This document shows positions 1 through 9,219 of a stretch of DNA of 64,000 bases, piece after piece (within the stretch, counting starts at the first letter, position 1; every line of letters starts with the position of its first letter). The notes below the pieces were generated by a model, which had not been told where the DNA came from, did not search any database, and saw only the letters and a program-made list of their open reading frames with translations. The position numbers and the translations under genes were made by a program. The DNA comes from Siphonodentalium dalli. Its lineage: Eukaryota > Mollusca > Scaphopoda > Gadilida > Siphonodentaliidae. Where the stretch lies: positions 38,044,194-38,108,193 of the forward strand of contig CP136069.1 of the NCBI GenBank assembly GCA_032622095.1, in the 5' to 3' direction.

Positions 1-1785
1 TCCCACACAACGAGTCCATTAATATGAGGTTTTAATTGTTTTAACTAGATCCCACAAAACGAGTCCATTTAATATGAGGTTTTAATGGTTTTAACTAGAT
101 CACACACAACGAGTCCATTAATATGAGGTTTTAACTAGATCCCACACAACGGTTCCATTAATAGGAGGTTTTAATGGTTTTAACTAGATCCCACACAACG
201 AGTCCATTAATAGGAGTTTTAATGGTTTTAACTACAACCCACACAACGAGTCCATTAATAGGAGGTTTTAGTTGTTTTAACTAGATCCTACACAACGAGT
301 CCATTAATAGGAGGTTTTAATTGTTTTAACTAGATCTCATACAATGAGTCCATTAGTATGAGGTTTTAATGGTTTTAACCAGATCCCACACAACGAGTTC
401 ATTAATATGAGGTTTTAATTGTTTTAACTAGATCCCACACAACGGGTCCATTAATATGAGGTTTTAATTGTTTTAACTAGATCCCACACAACGAGTCCAT
501 TAATATGAGGTTTTAATTGTTTTAACTAGATCCCACACAACGGGTCCATTAATAGGAGGTTTTAATGGTTTTAACTAGATCCCTCACAACGGGTCCATTA
601 ATAGGAGGTTTTAATGGTTTTAACTAGATCCCACACAACGAGTCCATTAATAGGAGTTTTAAAGGTTTTAACTACAACCCACACAACGTGTCCATTAATA
701 GGAGGTTTTAATTCTTTTAACTAGATCCCACACAACGAGTCCATTAATATGAGGTTTTTAATTGTTTTAGCTAGATCCCACAAAACGAGTCCATTTAATA
801 TGAGGTTTTAATGGTTTTAACTAGATCACACACAACGAGTCCATTAATATGAGGTTTTAACTAGATCCCACACAACGGTTCCATTAATAGGAGGTTTTAA
901 TGGTTTTAACTAGATCCCACACAACGAGTCCATTAATAGGAGTTTTAATGGTTTTAACTACAACCCACACAACGAGTCCATTAATAGGAGGTTTTAGTTG
1001 TTTTAACTAGATCCTACACAACGAGTCCATTAATAGGAGGTTTTAATTGTTTTAACTAGATCTCATACAATGAGTCCATTAGTATGAGGTTTTAATGGTT
1101 TTAACCAGATCCCACACAACGAGTTCATTAATATGAGGTTTTAATTGTTTTAACTAGATCCCACACAACGGGTCCATTAATATGAGGTTTTAATGGTTTT
1201 AACTAGATCACACACAACGAGTCCATTAATATGAGGTTTTAATTGTTTTAACTAGATCCCACACAACGGGTCCATTAATAGGAGGTTTTAATGGTTTTAA
1301 CTAGATCCCCCACAACGAGTCCATTAATAGGAGTTTTAATGGTTTTAACTACAACCCACACAACGAGTCCATTAATAGGAGGTTTTAGTTGTTTTAACTA
1401 GATCCTACACAACGAGTCCATTAATAGGAGGTTTTAATTGTTTTAACTAGATCTCATACAACGAGTCCATTAGTATGAGGTTTTAATGGTTTTAACTAGA
1501 TCCCACACAACGAGTTCATTAATATGAGGTTTTAATTGTTTTAACTAGATCCTACACAATGAGTCCATTAATAGGAGGTTTTAATTGTTTTAACTAGATC
1601 TCACACAACGAGTCCATTAGTATGAGGTTTTAATGGTTTTAACTAGATCCCACACAACGAGTCCATTATTAGGAGGTTTTAATTGTTTTAACTAGATCCC
1701 ACACAACGAGTCCATTTAATAGGAGGTTTTAATGGTTTTAACTAGATCCCACACAATGAGCACAATAATATGAGGTTTTAATGGT
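1..1785. repeat. 49-bp satellite array with 726-bp higher-order repeat
   Basis: About 36 head-to-tail monomers of roughly 49 bp, each with the core ACAACGAGTCCATTAATA followed by a GAGGTTTTAAT-type stretch and TTTTAACTAGATC. Monomers differ by small changes (AATATG versus AATAGG; a short 'ACTACAACCC' variant; a monomer lacking the second T-rich block). The same order of variants recurs: the variant beginning TCCCACAAAACG is at 50 and again at 776, and ACTACAACCC is at about 231, 956 and 1346. This is a higher-order unit of about 726 bp with one shortened copy. The array starts at the window edge, so its left end is not seen. No coding potential. Confidence 0.95.
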
Positions 1786-1894
1786 CAGATGTCGACTTTT
1801 AAAGAGGATAATTTACCTTGTGTCAGGCGAGAAGAAATTACAATGATAGTACTTCCTTCAATGTTAGTATACAGACCAAACTCACAGGTTCGCA

Positions 1895-2055
1895 ATATTC
1901 CATTTGAACCCCTCCCATTGAGTTGGAATTGCCAACTGGTACCTCAAGCTATCCAACCGTGGGAAATTTCCAACCTGACACACCCCCCTAAGGTTGGAAA
2001 ACTTCCAACGGGTGGCCATTTCAGACCAACATTGTGGCCAATTATTATGTCTTTT
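1895..2055 (+). repeat. Fragment of the GTTGGAAA dispersed family
   Basis: Contains GGAAATTTCCAACCTGACAC and a following GGTTGGAAAACTTCCAAC block, then a CATTTCAGACCAA stretch. The same sentence-like order is seen at 26623-27165, 27770-28190, 29700-29840 and 61855-62345. This copy is short and has no clear ends. Confidence 0.6.
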
Positions 2056-2093
2056 CAAGACAAGTACAAGATTTAATTTAAATCTTTGGCACT

Positions 2094-2534
2094 ATATGTG
2101 ACCCGCCATATCAAATCCAGTCGGAAGTCGGGATTTTTTTACCCTGTGCCAATGCATTCTCTTATATATGCGAGTCGACCATAGGTCGACTCGCATATAT
2201 AAGAGAATGCATTGGCCTAACAATGTTTTACAATTTTAATAATTTGTTCTTGTATTCTTTAACAATTTTATAATTTCACCCACACAGAGCCCCAGACAAA
2301 CATGAGCAGACGACACTCTTCTATGTGCTTCTATATATATGTGTGGGGCTCCCTGCAGGGTAATGGATGTTTTTTTATTTTATGTCCTAAAAATTGTAAG
2401 AAACATTTATTTAAAAAACATGATAAAAAATTGTTAAGCCAATGCATTCTCTTATATATATATAAGAGAATGCATTGGCACAGGGTAAACAAAATCCCGA
2501 CTTCCGACTGGATTTGATATGGCGGGTCACATAT
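2094..2534. mobile_element. MITE with ATATGTGACCCGCC ends and internal hairpins
   Basis: The left end (ATATGTGACCCGCC at 2094) and the right end (its reverse complement ending at 2534) form inverted repeats that run about 45 bp to the GGGATTTT block. Inside are two copies of the GCCAATGCATTCTC hairpin found in the TTAA elements: a full one at about 2148-2216 and one at 2440-2480 whose central loop is deleted. No transposase. The ends are unrelated to the TTAA families, so this is a separate family carrying the same internal hairpins. Confidence 0.8.
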
Positions 2535-2540
2535 GTCAGT

Positions 2541-2800
2541 TTAATACTTTCTTTACAAAATTGATTCTCCCGTTCACTTATAAAGGTAGATCCATATACA
2601 TTGGAATGGTATATTGTTCATCTCGAGGGATGTTCAGGACATATTAGCAGGCGGCAGAGGGGCGAAATGTATTACAAGCGCAGAAGGTCCATTTCCTTGG
2701 TGTAATATTTTCAGATAAAAGTTCAACAAAAGGCTAATTCTTATCTGAATATTTCATAAGGGAACTAACTACTCGTCAATGAGAATTTATTAAAGGGCAT
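2541..2800. mobile_element. Diverged TTAA element, CTTTCTTTAC family
   Basis: Starts TTAA-TACTTTCTTTAC at 2541 and ends near a GAATTTATTAAAGGG stretch. It contains ACTACTCGTCAATGAG, which also marks related pieces at 10480-10557, 12100-12163, 13279-13710, 46440-46985 and about 51005-51045. The right TTAA is not preserved. Confidence 0.5.
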
Positions 2801-2897
2801 TGGAAATTATAGATGTCCCATTCGATTTGACACCATCAAACTTCCATGTGTTGGTACTCTGTACCATAAAATAATTAGATCTTATACCACGACACCA

Positions 2898-3368
2898 TTA
2901 ACCCTTTCAGTGCCAGGTCCGAATTTTGTATCAACCCATATACCCTGTGCTAATGCATTCTCTTATATATGCGAGTCGACCATAGGTCGCCTCGCATATA
3001 TAAGAGAATGCATTGGCCTAACAATTTTTCATCATTTGTTATTATTTTTTACAATTTTTTACAATTTTAATAATTTTTTCTTATATTCTTTAACAGACTT
3101 ATTTTGTAGGTTTAGTGCCAGGGAATCTTACGTTTTTCATGGGCATCAAAATTATTACTATGAATACTTGGTGATAGTTTTGAGTTATAACATGCCCCTA
3201 CGGTTTTATCCAGTTTGTTTTTAAATTCGCTATAAATATGCTTAAGCATACCCACAAAAAAAGTTTATCCCCAAAAAAAAAAAAAAAAAAAAATATTATT
3301 TGTAGGGCCGATTTTACAGACCGTAAATTAGGGCCGATGAGATCGGCCCCTGACACTGGAAGGGTTAA
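2898..3368. mobile_element. TTAA-flanked MITE, CCCTTTCAGTGCC ends
   Basis: TTAA (2898-2901) is followed by CCCTTTCAGTGCCAGG. The right side reads CCTGACACTGGAAGGG followed by TTAA (3365-3368), an imperfect inverted repeat of about 16 bp. TTAA duplication with CCC..GGG ends is the signature of the piggyBac superfamily. A GCTAATGCATTCTC hairpin sits at 2949-3016, and a poly-A tract at about 3268-3292. Length about 470 bp, no transposase. Confidence 0.8.
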
Positions 3369-3476
3369 TGTGCGGTTTAGATGGTCAGTTATATCGAATT
3401 TGAAAAGAAGAATAAAGTTTGTTGTTGACACGCCTTGGTTTTGTTTGTCGCGCAAACAACCTAGTGGCCGTCCGTG

Positions 3477-3530
3477 ATAAAGAGCGTTCATGCTTTCGTT
3501 TACCAAAATCGGTGAATAATAAAGAGCGGC
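3477..3530 (-). repeat. Pair of AATAAAGAGCGTT-type motifs about 42 bp apart
   Basis: GATAAAGAGCGTT at 3477 and AATAAAGAGCGGC at about 3518. This is one of about 30 dispersed copies of the motif described in the findings. Strand is taken as the one reading AACGCTCTTTATT. Confidence 0.6.
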
Positions 3531-3786
3531 ATCAACTATAATGATATTTTGTAATCGTGCATTATACACAGTACCAGATGAAAACACACCCCGTAAATAG
3601 GGTTAAGAACAACCTCATGTTGCTCAATTATTTTATTGTGATATGTGATAAATTGTTTAATTAACACTCATTTCATGTAGCTTTTCTTAAAGTCAGCAGT
3701 GTTTCAACTTTCACGCAAATGCTACTTGTATTCCGTTCCGTTCGCAAACAATAACTTTTTATCACTTTCCTCACTTCAAATTGTAC

Positions 3787-4227
3787 TCAGTGAGAGCTTT
3801 CCGATGAATGGGAACAAGCCATATTTCCGATTAAATCCTGAAAAATTACCCATGATTCTCCTGTGGTTAACCCTTTACCCAACAGAAGGGCCCTGTGCCA
3901 ATGCATTCTCTTATATATGCGAGTCGACCATAGGTCGCCTCGCATATATAAGAGAATGCATTGGCTTAACACATTAAAAATTATAAAATTGTTAAAGAAT
4001 GTAAGAAATGTTAGGCCAATGCATTTCTTGGTGGGTATGCATTGACACAGGGCATAACTGTAACTATCACAATGTGGTCAATGAGCCGGTTCCAATGATA
4101 TCCATATTTGTATGGTTATATTGAGACAGACTGAAGATATTTTAGGCTGTTGAAGCTTTATTTGGCCGATTTTGGCCGGTTTGTTGGGTAAAGGGTTAAG
4201 GATTCGATTATTTAAGGCATTACTGTA
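3787..4227. mobile_element. TA-flanked palindromic MITE, split by a TTAA MITE
   Basis: The pieces 3787-3866 and 4196-4227 together match the right half of the element at 36858-37035 (CTTTCCGATGAA.., ATCCTGAAAAATTACCCAT, CTGTGGTTAA, GGCATTACTGTA). At 36858 the stretch CTGTGGTTAAGGAGTCGATTA is continuous. Here the TTAA is duplicated and the element 3867-4199 sits between the two copies. The other inverted arm is missing. Confidence 0.8.
3867..4199 (-). mobile_element. TTAA hairpin MITE (CCCTTTACCCAACA family), nested
   Basis: Bounded by TTAA at 3867-3870 and 4196-4199, with 14-bp inverted ends CCCTTTACCCAACA and TGTTGGGTAAAGGG. Inside the left end is one full 70-bp GCCAATGCATTCTC hairpin (3897-3966). 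The second hairpin, near 4016-4050, is mostly deleted. The asymmetric side with GGCCGGTTTTGGCC is on the right. Piggybac-like by target site and terminal bases; no transposase. Confidence 0.9.
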
Positions 4228-4316
4228 CCTGTCTCCCAGTCTGTTCTCCTGGATCATAAGATCAATATGAACGTATTTCAAACGAAGTATGTACAATGTG
4301 GCACTATTTGAGCAAT

Positions 4317-4680
4317 ATGTTATATATAGAGGATCTCACATGAGTTTCTATTTTATACGGAATTTATCAACCGAGTTCACTAAATTCGATTTGAGCCGAG
4401 GTTTACCGAGGCTCAAATAGAATTTAGAGGACGAGGTTGATTAATTACGTATAAAATAGGACGAGTGTGAGATACCTTTTATCACATGATCAAATAAACC
4501 CGAAGCAACGCGAAATATTCATCGAAAACAACAATCATAAACTACAGCGATCGCAAGTGATTTGAAGAACGCCGTGACGTCATCGCACGCGCTGATATTA
4601 AACGTGTCTATTACCGATAATTATGAAACTGCTTTTATGGCCAAATTATGTGATAAATGTATGTATTTAGGCTTATTTAC
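4317..4680 (+). repeat. Dispersed 340-bp hairpin repeat, copy 1
   Basis: Nearly identical to 34845-35178. The first about 165 bp fold back: GATCTCACATGAG..TTTTATACG pairs with CGTATAAAATAGGACGAGTG, and the inner TCAACCGAG..TTTGAGCCG pairs with CGGCTCAAATAG..GAGGTTGA-type sequence. The hairpin is followed by a conserved non-palindromic tail with GTGACGTCATCGCACGCGC. No open frame is conserved, so it is probably a non-autonomous mobile element. Confidence 0.75.
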
Positions 4681-5444
4681 CGTAGTAATGTGTTTTATAC
4701 TGGGACCCGAGTTATTGAATGGAACAACGAGTATAATTTCAAATAAGTGCAACATGAACATGTGAATATTTACGTTCAATATGAACTTATTTGTACGATA
4801 ATATGTTGCAGCCGCCTATGTTAATATTTAGGTTCAATAAGAACCTATTTACGAGAATATGTTGCGTATCCATCGCCGACATTAAAATACAAGGCAAGGA
4901 TGTGAGGGAATTCGAATGCCACACAGGAAATGTTGCCGCACGCGCGATGATATGCTTCCACGTTCTTACATCTGTTTCCAAGTGAAATTAATTGTTGACA
5001 TTGTTATGATATGAAAATACAAGCGGATCGCAGTCTATTGTACTCATCTAACCTCAAATAAATCTCGCGAACAACCCACCAAGAGATAAGTGAAAGGTTG
5101 GTCTTATATTATTTTGTTTTCACTTAAATATCGATTTACCGACGCTGGTGGTTCTTACCCATTATTTAGAAATTCCAGTGATTCGGTTTCCAGATGACAA
5201 ATAAAGTGAGTGGCTGATACATGAATTGAAATTCCACATACAGAAGATGGCGGATGATTTGACACCAACTTCGCCAAATATTTTCAGCTTATACCATGTC
5301 AAATAAATTGAAAAATATTGTAATCCCAATGATTCGTTTGACATGCATCGCGAAAATTCACAAAGAGAGCCCATCAGTTTTACGTTGAAAACGACTGCGA
5401 AAGATCACACCGGAGAACGCTGTTTATTATCTACTTTTGGGAAT

Positions 5445-6440
5445 GGATGGACGCTCTTTATTAAGAACGAATGGACTTTCTTTATAAGAATGGATGAACG
5501 CTCTTTATATATCGAAGACGATCATTGGAATATTGCTCGCCAGACAAAATTCAAAGCATATAAAAAAAAATTCCTTTTTGATGGTATATACCTGACCATC
5601 ATAACATCCTATGGATGGACGCTCTTTATTAAGAACGAATGGACTTTCTTTATAAGAATGGATGAACGCTCTTTATATATCGAAGACGATCATTGGAATA
5701 TTGCTCGCCAGACAAAATTCAAAGCATATAAAAAAAATTCCTTTTTGATGGTATATACCTGACCATCATAAAAAAAAATCCTTTTTGATGGTATATACCT
5801 GGCCATCATAACATCCTATGGGTGGACGCTCTTTATTAGAACGGATGGACTTTCTTTATAGGAATGGATGAACGCTCTTTATATATCGAAGACGATCATT
5901 GAAATATTGTTCGCCAGACAAAATTCAAAGCATATCAACATTTTCCTTTTTGATGGTATATACCTGACCATCATAAAAACATCATATGGATGGACGCTAT
6001 TTATATATAAGAACGGATGGACTTTCTTTATAAGAATGGATGAACGCTCTTATTATATAGAAGACGATCATTGGAATATTGCTCGCCAGACAAAATTGAA
6101 AGCATATCAAACATGTTCCTTTCTGATGGTATATACCTGACCATCATAACATCCTATGGATGGACGCTCTTTATAAGAACGGATGAACGTTCTTTATATA
6201 TCGAAGACGAGCATTGGAATGTTGCTCGCCAGACAAAATTCAAAGCATATAAAAAAAAATCCCTTTTGATGGTATATACCTGACCATCATAACATCCTAT
6301 GGATGGACGCTCTTTATAAGAACGGATGGACTTTCCTTATAAGAATGGATGAACGTTCTTTATATATCGAAGACGATCATTGGAATATTGCTCGCCTATT
6401 CCTTTTTGATGGTATATACCTGACCGTCATAACATCCTAT
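5445..6440. repeat. 168-bp tandem repeat rich in GAACGCTCTTTAT
   Basis: Six units start with GGATGGACGC (or close) at 5445, 5613, 5820, 5988, 6158 and 6301. The most regular spacing is 168-170 bp. Each unit contains two or three copies of an ACGCTCTTTAT motif, then ATCGAAGACGATCATTGG, GCTCGCCAGACAAAATT and GATGGTATATACCTGACCAT. The period is close to a multiple of three, so open frames run across neighbouring units, but small indels break them repeatedly and there is no start context or splice logic. I treat it as non-coding satellite. Confidence 0.85.
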
Positions 6441-6957
6441 ATATATCAGTGGGCTCATTTGTGGGATCTAATTACTAACCCATAAGCGATTTATCTATAC
6501 GTATATCCTCCATGCATATAATCCAGTTAAATGCAACCATTATGTGATACATAATTATATAGCCGTGCATTGTACAAGAAATTTTTACCGCCTATCGTAA
6601 CATCTATTCATCTTTAAGGGGGTGGCAGTAAGACAGTCTAGCCTGACTATGTCACCCCCTCGAATATACAATACAATATTTGTAAAATGTATTATGCATT
6701 AATATGTGTGTAATGAAATAAAATATCCTATCCTATCCTTTCCTATCCTATCTGGTATATAAACTGACCAACGATATATAGTGTATGGCGACGATGGGTC
6801 CTCTTTACCCGAAAAAGTATAAAACATCCAAAGTTGCCCTGTATACGTGTGTATGTGTAATAACTGTAATGATATATAAGAAGATTATCAAAAACAATCA
6901 ACTCATTCACTGATAAAAGTATCCTCTATTGCAGATCCTTGGAAAACATTTATCAAT
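6441..6957 (+). repeat. Probable LINE 3' tail with (ATCCT)n
   Basis: At about 6610-6755 a GGGGGTGGCAGTAAGACAG stretch is followed by GTCACCCCCTCGAATATAC, then GAAATAAAATATCC and repeated TATCC units. A GC-richer end, an AATAAA-type signal and a short simple tail are typical of the 3' end of a non-LTR retroelement. No coding part remains. The rest of the interval holds nothing recognisable. Confidence 0.45.
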
Positions 6958-6959
6958 CG

Positions 6960-7133
6960 AGTCATAAATTCATTTTCATTATAATTACCATGTTGTTTGT
7001 GTCATTCATGGCACACATGAGTGTCTTTTGCGCTAACCCATGGCTCAAATGCTTTCATTTATTGCATATATTATGTTAAGTATAAAAGGAGATTTAGTGT
7101 ACATGCCGGATTTAGTGTACAGTCCCCCTTTAA
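6960..7133 (+). mobile_element. Half of the palindromic TTAA MITE (AGGAGTAATGTACACT family)
   Basis: Matches the right arm of the 33257-33619 element: TCATTTTCATTATAATTACC, a GGCACACATGAGTGT block, then GTGTACAGTCCCCCTTTAA ending in TTAA at 7130-7133. Only one arm is present. Confidence 0.7.
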
Positions 7134-7532
7134 TGTGACGAATTGACTAAATATAACGACGATGATATACCCTATATATCCAACTTTTGTCTAACCTCAC
7201 AACCACAACTAATCGATGCATATATTGCATATATATGTTTCACATCATCTTTCCCATGCGTGTACATGGTATATTGATTAGAGCATTCAGCAAACAATTT
7301 ACATATCCTTATACGCCATTAACAATTCATTCGACAAAAGTTTACCAGAAGATACACCCTGTACACGATAGTGATATTCCCTGAGTTAATCATGATGGAA
7401 AGATAAAGGGAACTTGTGACAGATCGGCTTTATTGGCAGATTAAATGTCAACAAAGTGATAACTTCAGTATCATGTATATGAAAGGTGCAATACGGATCT
7501 TGTAAGTTATAGCAACGGTTATGTTGTGTCTA

Positions 7533-7922
7533 TTAACCCTTTACCCAACAAACCGGCCAAAACCGGCCAAATAATGCTTCAACAGCCTAAAATATCTTCG
7601 GTCTGTCTCAATAGAACCATACAAATATGGATATCATTGGAACCGGCTCCTTGACCACATTGTGATAGTTACAGTTATGCCATGTGCCAATGCATTCTCT
7701 TATATATGCGAGTCGACCATAGGTCGCCTCGCATATATAAGAGAATGCATTGGCCTAAAAAAACTACTTTTTAAACATTTTTTCTTACATTCTTTAACAA
7801 TTTTATAATTTTTAATGTGTTAAGCCAATGCATTCTCTTATATATGCGAGGCGACCTATGGTCGACTCGCATATATAAGAGAATGCATTGGCACAGGGCC
7901 CTTCTGTTGGGTAAAGGGTTAA
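7533..7922 (+). mobile_element. TTAA hairpin MITE just downstream of the DMRT stop codon
   Basis: TTAA at 7533-7536 and 7919-7922; 14-bp inverted ends CCCTTTACCCAACA / TGTTGGGTAAAGGG. Two 70-bp hairpins at about 7684-7754 and 7824-7894 are reverse complements of each other, so the element is a palindrome made of palindromes. The unique side (AACCGGCCAAAACCGGCC, then GATATCATTGGAACCGG) is on the left. It ends 77 bp from the DMRT stop codon at 8000. A TTTATT (AATAAA on the minus strand) near 7428 lies beyond it, so the MITE may lie inside the DMRT 3' untranslated region; that is inference. Confidence 0.9.
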
Positions 7923-7999
7923 TGGTGATTGTCGAAAGATCTGACTGTGGTTGTTGAGCTAACGGCAACTCTATAGAACTCAAAATCTCACATCGCAAG

Positions 8000-8868
8000 T
8001 CACGATTTTCCAATAATGGACTCCACGGAAAACTTTAGCACTGGTTTCTGTATTGTCGCGATCTCGGGAGATCGTATCGTTGGCTCCTCAGTCCCTGACG
8101 ATGAACACGTGGTCGACAAACTGCAATCAGTGTTCGTCGGTGACGCGGGTCCATCGCCCGTGAATATTGTCTGAAACGCAGACTTTCTTTCCAACAAATT
8201 ATGCTTGGAAAACTGTGTCGCACATGTTGATGCTCCGTGTTGCATTGACGCTAAATACAAGCCAAGGTTCGTCGAATATTGAGCCAGCATGTTATTTTCC
8301 AACAATCCGTGATGCGCCGGAACACTCGAATCTGCAGTTACTCCGTTTATCCTAGATCCGAAATCGAACCCACCTCCTTGACTACCGAAATGATTCATTT
8401 GCATAGCGGCAGTCCTGTACTGCTGAAACATTTGAAGCTGGCTTGCGTGATAGTTTAATAATTTTCCGTTGGCTATGCTCTGACATTGCGGATGTTGGTA
8501 ACCATTAGACCCAGATGTCTTGTTGCTCGAAGCAATTTGTTCGATAGCTTTTTCTAAGTTTCCGCCACACCCCTGCCACACAAGTTCTAAAACATTGGGG
8601 TTGAATCCTGGGAAAATTTTATGTAAGAAGTCTTTTGGTGTCGTGTTACCTAGGGTGAGTTTGCTGTCTCCGCTTTGAGAAGTACTTTGCTGTGGGTGTT
8701 GAATTATTGGTGATATAATACAATCTGGGTTACTCTCTCGTTGCAACATAACGACGTCCAGGTCCTTGTCGGCAAAGCAGCGTCGTTTGCGCATGCGCTC
8801 GTTCAGATATGGTAGCGACTGTTTGAGTGCTTCCGGTGGTGGAAGGGCGTGGAGACGACTCCGGTAAT
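8000..8868 (-). CDS. DMRT coding exon 3: DMA domain and C-terminus
   Basis: 869 bp from acceptor AATTCCAG|AT to TGA at 8002-8000. It begins with [20 protein letters not shown] then [17 protein letters not shown]. The DMA domain (about 37 residues) has [21 protein letters not shown] and AIEQIAS. A glutamine/asparagine/serine-rich tail follows with a threonine- and serine-rich stretch ([16 protein letters not shown]) and the terminal [18 protein letters not shown] domains bind ubiquitin-related partners in some DMRT proteins; that function here is by family only. Confidence 0.92.
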
Positions 8869-9187
8869 CTGGAATTATATTAAGACAATATATAGCAATG
8901 GTGACGATGATTGATGATGACTACTTTAGACGATAGTGATTGTGATAGTGAAAACTAGTTTTATGACGAGGACAATGATGATGATTATGGTACGTGAGAT
9001 CAAAAGTTATAATGATGATAATTATGTTGATGATGATTATGACGGTGGTGATGCTGAGCGCGAAGATGATACGATGGCGATGACTAAAACGGCAGATGAT
9101 GTTGACGATGATGTTGACGAGTGTGACACCGGTGACGATGACGACGATGATGATGATGATGATGATAATGATGATGATGATGACGAC

Positions 9188-9219
<32 letters not shown>

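Noticed and set aside
1-1785. CRISPR-like array
   Set aside because: Monomers are head-to-tail with no unique spacers, and the DNA is eukaryotic.
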